Shown here piece after piece: positions 11,663-23,320 of a DNA stretch of 64,000 bases. The translations under genes were made by a program, and so were the position numbers. Position 1 is the stretch's first letter, and every line of letters starts with the position of its first letter. The notes under the pieces are model-generated. The model saw only the letters and a list, made by a program, of their open reading frames with translations, had not been told where the DNA came from and did no database searches. This DNA is from Labia minor (lineage: Eukaryota; Arthropoda; Insecta; Dermaptera; Spongiphoridae): assembly GCA_963082975.1 (NCBI GenBank), contig OY720349.1, positions 47,101,962 to 47,165,961 of the forward strand. Reading direction: 5' to 3'.

Positions 11663-11690
11663 TGACGTCATGAATGACTGGATGACGTCA
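11663..11690 (-). promoter_or_regulatory. Paired CRE/ATF-type palindromes in family A
   Basis: Two perfect TGACGTCA palindromes start at 11663 and 11683, exactly 20 bp apart. The same spacing occurs at 27365/27385, 33203/33223 (second TGATGTCA), 35522/35542 and 58857/58877 (second TGACGCCA). TGACGTCA is the known CREB/ATF consensus. Binding here is inference. Confidence 0.5.
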
Positions 11691-12069
11691 TATAATTTTA
11701 AATTAAGAAAAAAACTAATAAAGATGATTTTTCTCGAAGATAAAACCAATACAAAGTGCATGATTCGTGGTGATATGTAAAAAATCTCCTCATATGAAAT
11801 TTGGTGTGAAAATAACCCTTCCCTTCCTACCGTCAATCGCAAATACTACCACTTCCGGTTTCCGGATTTGCACCAAAAGGTGATCAATTCATCATACTGA
11901 TGCATTAAGTAAATATACCAAATTTCATCAAAATCCGTTGAGCCGTTCAAGCTGAACACATCTATAAGGACGGACATACATCAAGCTAAAAATACTTTTT
12001 TCTGTTAAGTTAACATGTGAAATTTGGTGTGAAAACAATACCTCCCTTACTATCATCGGTCGGTAAAAA

Positions 12070-13448
12070 TTAATAATAAATTTCTCTTTTTGATTAAAGA
12101 TATATTGTTTAAAAGATTTCAAATATATCAAGAGAGAAAATTAATTTTATAACTCTTCAACAATTCTCTTTTTAATTTTCAACTATTCTCTTTTTAATTT
12201 TCAGAATGACATTTGATGGACTGACTAAATGATATTGAAATATAAATGAAACTGTCTTATAATTTCAATTTAACTCTCTCTATAACACTTTCTGCCCTAT
12301 TTCAATCCATTCTAAATAATTAAAATATTTTAATAGGCAATTAATAAATTGCCAACTCCTATGATTATCTCCTATTTCAAAATTTATAAATATATTTGAT
12401 CAATATATACAGTAATATTTACAATATTATTGAGTATCATTTATTATGATTTGATTTTAGAGATAGAAATGGACATTAAATCAATTACTATACAATATCA
12501 ATATATTTCTCTTTTCTGAATATTTCATTTAATACAATTTATTACTCGATCATTTTATAATATCCATTTTTATTTATATATTGACAATTTTTTTTAAACA
12601 ATATAAATTTATTATAGGACTATTCTTGGATGAATAACAATTTTAAAATTGTAAAATATTTCCAATAACTACAGTCTATTTTTGCGTTATGATTAGAGGG
12701 TGCATATTTTGTTGGATTAAAATTGAAGGGGTCACTAAAGCCTTGTTTAGCACCTAGCCTGCCTGTCGCCTGCATGCATAATGATAGCATTTAATGATCT
12801 CATTCAATCTCCTTTGCATTCTAAAAAAAGCGAACTGGTTTTGAATATGAGAATTATTCAACGGAGGGTTAAAAAACAGCTATAACATCCAATGAATTTG
12901 TTAACAAGGTTGGAGATACTTACTGTGTATTCAATACCAACATACACATATAAATACATCTGATGTTATTTACATAGTAAAGAAACATTTATAAATTAAA
13001 TAAAGAAGTATACAAACAATAAGAATAATCCACGTATTTATATCTATTTTTATGATAAGAAAGCTTTTAATGAAGGAAATATATATATTCATATCTAATT
13101 GAATATGTATAGATCTAATTATTAAAGTAAATATATGAAGATATTTATATTTTTCAATAAAGAACTTAGAAATAATTTGTTTCCAAATTTAATTGATCGA
13201 TTAGTTATAGTTTTATTAATATATTGTCTAAATAAAAGTCAATCGATACCAGTAACAAAAAGTATTTTGTCATGTTTAAAAGTGAATTTTTTAATTAGTT
13301 GTTTATATTATATTTAATAATTTATAATTTAATTCTTTTTATTATTTAATAATAAATTAGTAAATACCTAATAATAACTAATAAATACCAAATAAAAATT
13401 ATTAAATACTACTTACTACATCTATAAATAATTTGCCACTATATTTTT
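12070..13448. other. No gene found
   Basis: A/T-rich, appears single-copy in the window. Short frames (for example 13135-13317) are A/T-rich and unrecognised. Confidence 0.5.
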
Positions 13449-13961
13449 ACCGACCGACGATAGTAAGGGAGGTATTGTTTTCACACCAAATTTCACATGT
13501 GGAGATTTTTACATATCTCCACGAATCATGCATTTTCTTAACAGAAAAAAGTATTTTTAGCATCATGTCTGTCCGTCCGTATAGATGTGTACAGTTTGAA
13601 CGGCTCAACGGATTTTGATGAAATTTGATATATTTACTTAATGCATCAGTATGATGAATTGATCAACTTTTGGTGCAAATCCGGAAACCGGAAGTGGTAG
13701 TATTAGCGATAGGAAGGGAAGGGTTATTTTCACACCAAATTTCACATAAGGAGATTTTTTACATATCACCACGAATCATGCACTTTGTATTGGTTTTATT
13801 CTCTAGAAAAATCATTTTTATTAGTTTTTTTCTTAATTTAAAATTATATGACGTCACAGCCAGGTCTTACATATATATTATAAATAAAATAAAATTAAAA
13901 ATATTTATGTTATATCCATATCTGTTTTTTATTACATTATTACATTAAGAGATATATTGAT

Positions 13962-14071
13962 ATGCGCATTCTCACCTTACACATTACCAAGAAATGGTCA
14001 GTGTCTCCATCAGCGCCTCTACAGTTTCTAGAGTCATATATGCAAGATTTATGTTTACCATCCACAAAATA
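13962..14071 (-). pseudogene. Inverted endonuclease fragment of the RTE-like LINE
   Basis: On the minus strand this segment reads about 37 codons including DSRNCRGADGDTDHFLV and MCKVR. This is the closing SDH-type motif of an APE-like endonuclease; compare RGAECSSDHLLVK in the LINE at 52.8-55.3 kb. Immediately across the junction the plus strand continues with the sequence that normally follows it, so little or nothing was lost at the inversion point. Such 5' inversions are known from twin-primed reverse transcription of LINEs. Confidence 0.8.
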
Positions 14072-16223
14072 CCATCAAAAATCAGCTAGGGAAGATAGAT
14101 GGAATACAGATCTTTTGAAAGATGAATCTAAATGTCTTCTATATCAGAAGGATTTAAAAATATTGGGTGCTAGTAGCGGGGATATGGATGTGAACGAGAA
14201 CTGGAAGGAAATAAAATCAATAATCCTCCAAACAGCAGAAAAACTTTTAGGGAAACAAACCTATGCCAGGAAGAAGTATAATTGGTTTGACGAGGAGTGC
14301 CGAAATATTATCGAGAGCAAGAATAAGGCTAGGATGATAATGATCCAAAATCCGAGTGAAGAGTCCGTTTCGACATATAGTACCCTAAGGAACACTGCGA
14401 GAAAAACAATAAGGAAAAAAAAGAGAGAGTTACAAACAAGAAGGATAATGGAAATAAATGATAACCATCGGAATAACACTACCAGAAAGTTTTATAAAGA
14501 TGTAAAGGGGGTAAAGGGAGGTTACAAACCAAGAACTCTAAACATTTTGAAAAACAAAGATGGTAATCTTATCACCCACAGAAAAGAAATCTTAAACACC
14601 TGGGAGGATTATTTTAGGAATTTATTTAACAGAGCTATGTCTGGGGATGGTGTCGAGGGCCAAGAAGTACCAACAAACGAAATAACTGTAGAGGAACCCA
14701 CCTTAGAGGAGACCAAAATGGCAATAAATCGCCTAAAATGCCATAAATCACCTGGGAGCGATTCGATTCCTGCAGAATTGATAAAGATGGGTGGTGAGAC
14801 ATTACACCAAGCAATTCACACCCTTCTTATAAAAATATGGGAAAGGGAAGTGATACCGGATGAATGGAAAGAAAGTGTTATTGTCCCCATCCACAAGAAG
14901 GGAGACAGAATGTTATGTGAAAATTATCGCGGTATAGCACTTAATAACGTTTCCTATAAAATATTGTCCAACATTATTTTGAATCGTATCACTCCGTATG
15001 CTGAAGATATCATTGGTGATTATCAGTGTGGTTTCCGGAAGGGCAGGTCGACATTAGACCAGATATTTACCATTCGCCAGATTATGGAAAAGAGCTGGGA
15101 GCATAACTTGGAGGTCCACCATATTTTCGTTGATTTTAAACAAGCCTACGACAGTATTCAACGAACCCAACTATGGAGGATAATGACGGAATTAGGAATA
15201 CCAACAAAACTGATACAACTAACGAAAGTGTGTCTGAACGGATCGGGCTATAGAGTAAAGATAGACGGCCATCTGAGTGAATACTTTAACGTTTCGAATG
15301 GACTGAAACAAGGAGATGCTCTGTCACCAATCCTATTTAATCTCGCTTTGGAATGGGTGATAAGAAGAGTTGGGAGGACTCCTAGACTATTTACTCCTCG
15401 AGGAACTGAAACAATCCTTGCCTACGCGGATGATATAGACCTTATTAGTGATCGATTAGAACGCAATATGAGAACCTACCTAAAACTAGAGGATGAAGCC
15501 AAAAAGGTTGGTCTAATGATCAATAACGACAAAACAAAGTATATGCACATGAAACGATTCTCTAATGTAAGAACTCCATCAAGCTTACAAATCGGCAATT
15601 CACAAATAGAAAAGATCTATAGGTTTAAATATCTTGGAACGGTCATCTCCGATGATAATAGAACCAAGGACGAAATAGAAGAAAGAATGCAAAGCGGATG
15701 GAAGTGTGTATATGCTTTGAAAGAGATTCTTAGGTCAAAGGTTCTACACAGGTCACCAAAAATCCTAATATACCGAACCATCATCCGACCCATAATAATG
15801 TACGGCTCTGAATCGTGGACCTTGACGAAATGCGACGAGGAATCTCTTAGAAGATTCGAAAGAAAAATATTGCGAACAATCTATGGACCTGTAAGGGACA
15901 GCGAAACGGAGCAGTACAGAATACGGTCGAATAAGGAACTCCAAGAGCTGTACCATCATGAGGATATTGTCCAGCTCATCAAAGCAAAACGGCTGGGATG
16001 GGCGGGGCATGTAATCCGGGCGGATAATAGAAGGGTCATAAAAAGTGTTTGGGAGCAAAACCCAAATGCTAAAAGACCCTTGGGACGACCACGGCTAAGA
16101 TGGAGGGATAACATCAACAAGGACCTCCATGCTCTTGGAGTTCAGGAAATTGAAGAAACTGCACGAGACCGAAGGAGATGGAAGCAGATAGTTCACGAGG
16201 CCAAGATCCACCATGGATTGTAG
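13962..16223 (+). CDS. RTE-like reverse transcriptase, lacking endonuclease
   Basis: 753 codons without a break. Residues 1 to about 36 are spurious, being antisense of the endonuclease end. The genuine protein begins near HQKSAREDRWNTDLL. Reverse-transcriptase landmarks: HKSPGSDSIPAELIK (261-275), NYRGIAL (321-327), GFRKGRSTLDQIF (357-369), the catalytic VDFKQAYD (390-397), KQGDALSPILF (449-459) and YADD (488-491). The thumb region contains FKYLGT, YGSESWTL and IKAKRLGWAGH. The end has RPLGRPRLRW and DRRRWKQIV, as in RTE-like arthropod elements. The enzyme would prime on nicked chromosomal DNA and copy its own RNA, but without the endonuclease this copy cannot mobilise itself unaided. The ATG at 13962 lies at the very junction and is accidental. 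The clade call rests on the C-terminal style and GTAA tail, without alignment. Confidence 0.85.
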   Translation: MRILTLHITKKWSVSPSAPLQFLESYMQDLCLPSTKYHQKSAREDRWNTDLLKDESKCLLYQKDLKILGASSGDMDVNENWKEIKSIILQTAEKLLGKQTYARKKYNWFDEECRNIIESKNKARMIMIQNPSEESVSTYSTLRNTARKTIRKKKRELQTRRIMEINDNHRNNTTRKFYKDVKGVKGGYKPRTLNILKNKDGNLITHRKEILNTWEDYFRNLFNRAMSGDGVEGQEVPTNEITVEEPTLEETKMAINRLKCHKSPGSDSIPAELIKMGGETLHQAIHTLLIKIWEREVIPDEWKESVIVPIHKKGDRMLCENYRGIALNNVSYKILSNIILNRITPYAEDIIGDYQCGFRKGRSTLDQIFTIRQIMEKSWEHNLEVHHIFVDFKQAYDSIQRTQLWRIMTELGIPTKLIQLTKVCLNGSGYRVKIDGHLSEYFNVSNGLKQGDALSPILFNLALEWVIRRVGRTPRLFTPRGTETILAYADDIDLISDRLERNMRTYLKLEDEAKKVGLMINNDKTKYMHMKRFSNVRTPSSLQIGNSQIEKIYRFKYLGTVISDDNRTKDEIEERMQSGWKCVYALKEILRSKVLHRSPKILIYRTIIRPIIMYGSESWTLTKCDEESLRRFERKILRTIYGPVRDSETEQYRIRSNKELQELYHHEDIVQLIKAKRLGWAGHVIRADNRRVIKSVWEQNPNAKRPLGRPRLRWRDNINKDLHALGVQEIEETARDRRRWKQIVHEAKIHHGL

Positions 16224-16338
16224 AGCCCAGGAGTAAGTAAGTAAGAGATATATTAAAATTATTTGAAATTGTTTCTGTAGCTGGAAATTAATTTACTTCA
16301 AACCGTCGGTCGGTTCGGACCTGGCCACAGGTCAACTT

Positions 16339-18313
16339 ATTTATATATATTAACACATATCAATTTTCAAAAAAATACTATATATCCCTAAGTAAGTTAT
16401 TCAGGAATTAAATAATAAATATTTTAAATAAAATATCTTAATTAATTATTTAATATTAAAATAAAGTAAAATTAAATATAAATAAATTTAATTAAATAAA
16501 TTTTAATTAAAATTAAATTTAAAATTAATTAATTATTTAAAATGATTACATTGAAACCAAATTATTTTATTATTGAAATCATTTTCTTAATAGTTAATTT
16601 GAAAAAAAAATACAATGGACTAGATAAAAAGACCTTGAATTGCGCATCTCAAAATAGCAGTTTATGTATCGGTATGTTTTGATTATAAATTTAAGAAAAA
16701 AAAAATAAATAAAATTTAATTTTTAGATAAATTACCAAATTATTATAAATAATTTCTATAATAAAAAGGGTAAAATTACTTGATAGAGTAATTTCGGGTA
16801 TATTTAATAATAATAATAATTCTAAATTCTTTTCTACAAATGTTGCCGAGGAGATGAAATGCATATATGCATAGTAACTTGATTGATTTAGAATTCAGAT
16901 TTGGTCCAGCTTGTCTCCATATGTAAACTATTCATTGATGTTTGACTGTTTATTTGAAATCAATTTGGACGTATACTTTACTAATTCCTTCCTATCCGAT
17001 AGTCAATATTTATTGAGGAACAAATAAATCCACTCTCCAGGCGTTAGAACGAATCCTAATTCAATTTAATTAGTAAATTAATCAATCTAAATTCTTTAAT
17101 GGAAAAGTAAAATAAATTCCAATAATAAAAATAAATATAAATTAAATTAAAAAATCTTTTCAATATAAAATACAATAAATTTTGGTTTATCATTTATTTC
17201 ATACCGAGATCTGTTGAAAAAACTTCGGCAATTTTTCTGTAAAACTTTTCTACTCTTACTTTCTACTTAAACTCAAAATTATCAAAATACTGTCTCCACA
17301 ATTGAAACACCGGTTCTAACGATGTTTTCAATTTCGGATCGTCAATCTATTGTTGTTCTTTAATTGAGATTTTGAACTTTGAAAATAACAAAAATCAATA
17401 CCCTCAGTTCTGGAGTTTACGGAAGATGGGACAGTCCAGTGATTTTGTTTTTAGTCACGCACTAACAGGGATGAATGCGTAAGTTCATTAACGTAAAGGA
17501 AGAATCATGAATCCAACACGCATCTAATTCGCAAACAGTACGATACCACGCTATATTCAATACAGCACTGAACAATAACAAATAGATATCCAATAATGAA
17601 ATCTCTGACAGTTACATATGCAAACCTCATTTCACTCTAACAGTCCATTGACGCAAAATTACAAATATTCTAGAACATTTTGAACTAACCTCGTAACAGA
17701 TTAATTAACATTTGTTCTTCGCCAAAATGTCCAAAACATAATATAGTGTTTTAACATTTTTTAAGGGAAAAATTAAACAAAAGTAATTCATGAAATAAAA
17801 AAATTGTTCGAATTTTTTTTTTTTATTAAATCAAAAGAATATCCACCACAAGTATTATTTGTTAAAAAAAATTCCTCGCTTAACAGTTAACTGACTGTTC
17901 TAATTGTTTATTGGAGGATTTTTACATTATGGCATTTTTATTAATAAAAATCTTTTGTTAATCATATTAATTTTAGTACTATTTATATTATTGAATTCTA
18001 ATATTGATATTTATTTTAGTTCTTTTATAGTTTAAAAAGTTCTTGTTTAATTATGGGTAACGTCAAATGTTTAAAGTAGTAGTAGTAGTTTAAAGGCATC
18101 CCAAAATGATATAATATGAATTTAAGTGATACTGTTTTTGATCACGTTATAAATTTAAAAGTTTTGTTTATAATTAATAAATAATTAAGTATAGAAATTA
18201 TCATACTTTTTAGTAAAATATATCATTTATAATGTAATGTTATTTTATATATATAAATGTTTACATAGATTAACTGATTAAAAGAATTTTTTGTTTGAAA
18301 ATATCATTAATGA
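16339..18313. other. No gene found
   Basis: A/T-rich to about 16.8 kb, then more balanced sequence (16.85-17.7 kb) with no long frame and no repeat partner in this window. I see nothing assignable. Confidence 0.4.
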
Positions 18314-18329
18314 TTGAATAGCTTGGTTG

Positions 18330-18520
18330 GGTTTTTTTGTCTAGCGAATTCTAAAATGAGTGACTTTAACGAGCCAAGAGCTGCAGTGAAATTTGGTGTT
18401 AAACTCAGAAAATCTGTAAGGGAAACTTTCTCGTTTCAAAAGTGGAAACACTGTTGGGATATGTGCGGGTGTCAAGAGGAAAGTTCTTTGATGGAAACAA
18501 GTAACTTTTATATAAAAAAC
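18330..18520 (+). pseudogene. Mariner-type transposase N-terminus, relic
   Basis: The frame at 18314-18613 contains MSDFNEPRAAVKFGVKLRKS and VRETFSF. This resembles the N-terminal HTH_48 domain of mariner-like transposases (pattern QRAxIKFCxKLGKSxxETFxxL), which binds the terminal inverted repeats. After about 35 residues the similarity stops and the remainder is unrecognised. I found no catalytic DDE/D region or terminal repeats around it, so it is a fragment. Family membership is judged from memory of the domain pattern. Confidence 0.5.
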
Positions 18521-18613
18521 ATTTCGTTTTATGATATCAGGCCCGTTTTTTTGCGCCGGCTTCGAATTTGCATTTGGATAGGGACGAAAACGAAAAGGAA
18601 TGGTGAATATTAA

Positions 18614-19252
18614 ATGATCTCTTATATCTCTGAAACATATAATATGTATTTGATATTTTTAAAAAGAAAAATTTTTAATTTATTTTATATTTTTTTATAA
18701 TTATTTAATGTATTTATTTAATTTTTAATTTAATATATAAAGATAAGTTAAAAAAATACTCTAACTCTATAAAAATTAAAGATATATAAAAAGGGAATTA
18801 TATTAAAAAGTTTGTTCCAATCATCTAAAATTGATTAAAATAATTTTAATATAATTATTTTAATGAAACAGGAATAAGTTTTATGAGTTTTGCTTTCAAG
18901 GGTGACTTTTTATTTTTCAAATAGTATTTTTTTTAAATTATTACACATTACTCTTGGCAGTCAGTTGAGTGAGTAGTTGAACTCATTTTGATAACAAAAA
19001 GACAAGCAAAGCTTTTGCCATTGATAAACTTTTTTTGTGAAAATTCTTCAAGTTGGGCAAAAAATAAGTTTAATAAAGCAAATGAAAAAGATAAAAAAAA
19101 AATGAGATAAATTTCAAGAATTTTCTTTTATTTCTTATTCTTGAAATAAAATTTAAATTGATTGATAATAATTTTATATAAAATACAATATAAAGAATAA
19201 AATTATTATTATAATTATTATTTTACCAGAAAAATTTCAAAATAATATAAAA
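18614..19252. other. A/T-rich sequence, nothing recognised
   Basis: No frame, RNA or repeat terminus could be supported. Confidence 0.5.
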
Positions 19253-19348
19253 CCAGGTCCGAACCGACCGACGGTTTGAAGTAAATTAATTTCCAGCTAC
19301 AGAAACAATTTCAAATAATTTTAATATATCTATTAATGTAATAAAAAT
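19253..19348 (-). repeat. Family A repeat, 3' end fragment
   Basis: About 96 bp of the family A 3' end in reverse orientation. It starts within the terminal hairpin (CCAGGTCC) and stops shortly after TATCTATTAATGTAATAAAA. Both outer parts are missing. Confidence 0.8.
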
Positions 19349-19647
19349 CTATGATAATAAATAATATAGTAAATTTTATTCAAGATCTAAGAGATTGCAT
19401 AAATTAATTTTAAACCAAATTAATAGAATAACTAAACGGAATTTGAAATAATATAATATCATTATTATAAGGTATATTGTTTAATAAGAATGGGTTTTTG
19501 GGCAGAAACGTGGTTGTCTTGTCTATTTTCCCTATAAACGTTCCAGTAATAATAACTATCCTGTTGAGATATTCAATTAAGGATTTAGATGAGGATGGTT
19601 TGTATTCAAAAGGTAATCCACTCGGTTGATATTATTATATAAATAGA

Positions 19648-19860
19648 TTAAAGGGGTGCTTTGTGTCCAGGTGGAGGTCCAATTGACAGGGTCCTTTTTA
19701 GTGAGGGTATCATGGAGGTGTTGAGAGACGGTAGAGAAACGAAAGAGAAAGTAAGAGAGAGAGGAAGGGGGGACGGTCGTGGGTTTTTATCGACCGCAGT
19801 CATCAGATCCCCCCGACGCCGACGCGTCTTCTTCGTGCCGACATGAATGACTTTTGGCAC
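19648..19860. other. G/C-richer unique patch with open frames on both strands
   Basis: Frames of 61 codons (plus) and 70 codons (minus) overlap in a stretch rich in GA/CT and CGACGCCGACGCG, unlike its surroundings. Neither product resembles a family I know. It could be a diverged exon, a regulatory island or part of an unlisted repeat. I would not call a gene. Confidence 0.25.
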
Positions 19861-19932
19861 CGATAAAAATAAACTATAGATATTTCTATTCTGGTTCTAA
19901 TCATTAATGAAACACTTAAAGAAACGTCCATT

Positions 19933-20301
19933 CTTAGAAATTATTCTTGTATTACAGACAAAAAAAAAAATTAAATGAAAGTTTAATGAAATATTTTATT
20001 TTTTTATAAATAAAAAAGCTGGAGTGTCTCCACTCGACTATCTTGCAAATTTGAATTGGATTAAATAACATACATTAATTTAAATTAAATTAAATTAATT
20101 AAATTATAAATTAAAATTAATAAATAATATTTATTAAACCAGCGCATGTTTGGCTCTTTGTTGATGGCATCACTTAACGTGTTGGCGCGTGAGATTTGCA
20201 GTGTTAAAAAATTAACTCTGGTACTTTCAGCAAATAAATCTAGCTGAAATTCTATATATAGGAGTTTTAAACAATTATTAATCATGTGAAGAATTATCAA
20301 A
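19933..20301 (+). repeat. Left arm of a 370-bp inverted repeat around repeat E
   Basis: Pairs with 21890-22258 in reverse complement. The arms include a partial family D copy plus about 80 bp of flanking sequence (CTTAGAAATTATTCTTG...). They share changes absent from other D copies, such as TTAACGTG where others read GTCACGTG, and ACTTTCAGCAAATAAAT. The two arms are therefore sisters produced by one duplication. Confidence 0.8.
20017..20297 (-). repeat. Family D (HINE-like) repeat, 3' part
   Basis: Read on the minus strand it ends with the subterminal motif (here GCAAGATAGT) and hairpin GAGTG-GAGA-CACTC followed by CAGC and a T-run. The 5' half is missing. The core GCGCATGTTTGGCTCTTTG and TTGGCGCGTGAGATTTGCAG is intact. 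The 85-codon frame 20085-20342 is accidental. Confidence 0.8.
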
Positions 20302-20476
20302 AATATTTTAATATTAATATTTAATATTAAAAATAATATCAATATTTATACGTTGGAATAGAAAAAATATGAATTAATTTCTGCTTTATTTTTTTAGATA
20401 TAAAGAAATTTATCGGATCATACCACTAAACCAACATAACTATTTGAGGATTTATAAAAATTTATTAAAATCATCA

Positions 20477-21672
20477 TATCGGTGGCCTCAACAGAAATCA
20501 ATTTTGAAGAAGCGATGGAGAAATTTAAAAAGAATAAATCACATGCATTATGTTTGATATATTTACCTGTAGAATTAATTTAATATAGTGGGAAACCTAT
20601 ATAGTAGATTGTATTCACAAATTTCTTTATTTTTAAATTTATAAAAAAAATTATTCAAAAATATTAAAGAAGGAATTTATTTTTCCAAATTTTAATATAA
20701 ATAATCAATCCTATGTAAATTTAATATATATTATATTAATATTTTAAAGAATGTGGATATATTAAAGTAAACAAGGTATTTGATAAATTATAATTATGAA
20801 TATTATATTAAATATATATTTATATATAAAATCAATTATTAATAACATTTAATATAAAAATAGTCTAAACATTAAAACATATTCATTGAAGAAGATGATA
20901 ATATCTTTTTGATAATCATTTTATTTTATTGATATAAAATTTAATATTTAAAATTATAACACTTTTATTTAGGATTATTACAAGATATAGAAATATATTC
21001 GATTATATATTAACGCTTAAGGGGATGAATGGGACGTTACCCCTTCTCTAAGTGATAAGCGCCAATAAAAAAATCAGTAAATCATTTCAAACAATTTACA
21101 ATGATCTTTGTGTGTAAGTGGAAAGATTGGCATTAATTGGTTACTTAGTATTAGTGAATTATGATAATTTTAATGGAAAATTTACTTGTACTTTCGCTGT
21201 AGACAGAGCGTCGCCCGCCCGGTGTGCTACGCCATGCGCACTCACACAACGACAGCGACTGACTGAACGTTTACTAGGCTAGGAGCCCCTGGCATATATG
21301 CAACCAGCATTACCAGCCACCCAATTTAAACTTAGAATATTTAAATGTGTAAATGATTAAAAACAGATTTTGCATGCTAATTTATTAATAATAAATTTAA
21401 TAAAATATTTAAATAAAAAAAATAAAATAAAAATAATAATTTGAACTGTGGGATTTTAAAGTATTATTTTAACAGTCAAATGATGTTAAACCAATGGGAA
21501 AACCAACGTAGACGAACTAACAAATTCTTAAGAAAATTGATCATTATTGTTTTTGCGAATATTTTTAAATATATAAAATACATTTTATTTTTATTTACAT
21601 CCAATTAGTAAAATTGGTTAAATTTAATTATCAATATTGAAAAAAAAATAATTTTCAATTTCTTTGTTTATA
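20477..21672 (+). repeat. Repeat E, copy 1
   Basis: About 1.2 kb, shared in reverse at 36440-37640 and in part at 45304-46068. It starts TCGGTGGCCTCAACAGAAAT and holds an A/T-rich first half, then a G/C-rich core at 21200-21330. The core includes CGCCCGCCCGGTGTGCTACG, CACACAACGACAGCGACTGA and GGAGCCCCTGGCATATATGC. No frame is conserved between copies. It lies between two inverted family D copies. Class unknown. Confidence 0.75.
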
Positions 21673-21748
21673 AAAATTTATTAAAATTATTATAATGACT
21701 ATATAATGCCAAATTTAGTTGAAAATAAATTACTATGTAACGGTTTTT

Positions 21749-22175
21749 ACTATCTCGCCAGATGGGCATTATTCAAAATTAATAGTTTTCTATCAACTTT
21801 TGAGAAATGTAGCTCAACCGGAAGAGGGTCATTACTTACAACGTTTTGATTTTTTTTCTTCTAAAGTGAACGTAAAAATAAAGATATATATTTGATAATT
21901 CTTCACATGATTAATAATTGTATAAAACTGCTATATCTAGAATTTCAGCTTGATTTATTTGCTGAAAGTACCAGAATTAATTTTTTAACACTGCAAATCT
22001 CACGCGCCAACACGTTAAGTGGTGCCATCAACAAAGAGCCAAACATGCGCTGGTAAAATAAATATTATTTATTAATTTTAATTTATAATTTAATTAATTT
22101 AATTTAATTTAAATTAATGTATGTTATTTAATCCAATTCAAATTTGCGAGATAGTCGAGTGGAGACACTCCAGCT
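21749..22175 (+). mobile_element. Family D (HINE-like) repeat, internally deleted
   Basis: Starts ACTATCTCG after a T-run, then jumps straight to ATTATTCAAAATT, missing the roughly 230-bp block with the microsatellite found at 42241. It ends GCGAGATAGT-C-GAGTG-GAGA-CACTC-CAGC and a T-run. It carries CTCAACCGGAAGAGGG in the expected place. Confidence 0.8.
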
Positions 22176-22258
22176 TTTTTATTTATTAAAAAATAAAATA
22201 TTTCATTGAACTTTCATTTTATTTTTTTTTTATCTGTAATTCAAGAATAATTTCTAAG
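21890..22258 (-). repeat. Right arm of the 370-bp inverted repeat around repeat E
   Basis: Reverse-complement partner of 19933-20301, with about 1.6 kb between them. Immediately after it, at 22256-22282, lies a second isolated family D 3' hairpin (TCGAGTGGAGACACTCCAG). Confidence 0.8.
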
Positions 22259-22282
22259 TCGAGTGGAGACACTCCAGATTTT

Positions 22283-23320
22283 TTATTATTTTATTTTCTC
22301 AATTAATTTCAGGAAAATATGAGATTAAATTAAAAATAATGGGAGAAAATTTATTTCAGCTGCCTGTATACTTGTTGAACAATCTAATGAATCGGATAAT
22401 TTTAAATTATTATATTCATATTATATTATTTTTCACATGAAATTAAGAATATCGTAATTTTATTAAATATTCGTAAATTATTATCTATAAATATAGGCAA
22501 TATTTTACAACATCAAATTTGTTATTTGAAATATTTAAGAAAAATTAGACTATCAATTTTTTTTTTTTTTTTTTAAATAAAAAAAAATTAAATGAAAAAT
22601 CTCTCATCTTTTTGAGAAATCTCGATGATTTCTCCAGAGGTTTGCAACTAATAAGAAATTCAATAGCTTTTTATTCTTGAATTTTTTATCTACCTTTGAA
22701 TCTTGTTGGTTAAAAAAAGAAATATTTCACCGGAAATGGATAGCCTTCTTTTGATCTCTTTTGCTTCAAATGTTGACAAATATTCTCCATATCATATAAA
22801 TAAATAAAAAAAATAGAAAATAAAGCACTAAATAAATTTAATATTTATTTATTGAATGAGAATTTGAAGGTGATAAAAAACGGTTTTTATAGACGTCGAA
22901 TGTAAATTATTTAAATTAAGACCAACATTGCCATTTTATTTTGGTTTATCTGATCCTCACCATTGAATTACTCAACGCAATGGATTATTAATGAAATCCT
23001 TTAAATTTTCCCCCGTTTGTCTTTACAATATATCTCTGGTATCGTATACACATGTCACCGGTAGTTTCTTAGCACCCGGCCTGGGATCTCATTAATAAAA
23101 GATATTTTACCCAAAACCTGCCTTTATTATCTATTAAGGGAATTAGTGGTTGGCTTGACAACTCGGAGATTAATTTTATTACGTCAACATGTATCGTTAA
23201 TAATAAATATTAATGCTTTCTTTAAATTAAGGAACTTTGAAATTCAATTTTATTAAAAGTTAGGATAATCATATATATTTAAGATAAAAAATAACCACAA
23301 TTTATATATATATTAATTCA
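22283..23320. other. No gene found; poly(T)/poly(A) runs
   Basis: Contains a T-run at about 22558-22574. Otherwise A/T-rich sequence with no supported feature. Confidence 0.5.

Larger units (their letters stand above)
10851..12064 (-). mobile_element. Family A (HINE-like) repeat, split by a Helitron
   Basis: Read on the minus strand, it starts at ACCGACCGATGATAG (12064), runs through the GGAC-type microsatellite, GAAATTTGGTATATT, ACCGGAAGTGG and two TGACGTCA sites, and ends with the inverted subterminal repeat CGTCGGTCGGT and hairpin GACCTG-GCCA-CAGGTC near 10855. A 635-bp Helitron (10938-11572) interrupts it. Rejoining the flanks restores exactly the sequence seen in copies at 19330, 35410 and 58745. 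Confidence 0.85.
13959..16241 (+). mobile_element. RTE-like LINE, 5'-truncated with 5' inversion
   Basis: The insertion is bounded by the direct repeat TAAGAGATATATT (13946-13958 and 16242-16254; the first bases overlap the tail repeat). It ends with a short GTAA tandem tail (GAGTAAGTAAGTAAG), typical of RTE elements, which usually end in short tandem repeats instead of poly(A). The first about 110 bp (to about 14071) are inverted: read backwards they encode the end of the APE endonuclease. The rest is in normal orientation and encodes the linker, reverse transcriptase and C-terminal domain. The open frame and the duplication suggest a fairly recent event. Confidence 0.85.
13449..16338 (+). 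mobile_element. Family A (HINE-like) repeat, split by a LINE
   Basis: Begins ACCGACCGACGATAG after a T-run and ends at the GACCTG-GCCA-CAGGTC hairpin and CAACTT. It is interrupted at 13959-16241 by an RTE-like LINE. Only one TGACGTCA is present (13849), as if one 20-bp unit had been lost between the two sites seen in other copies. The 61- and 92-codon frames at 13433 and 13670 are non-coding read-through of the repeat. Confidence 0.85.

Noticed and set aside
15765..16058. 97-codon minus-strand frame within the RTE-like ORF
   Set aside because: Shadow of the plus-strand reverse-transcriptase ORF.
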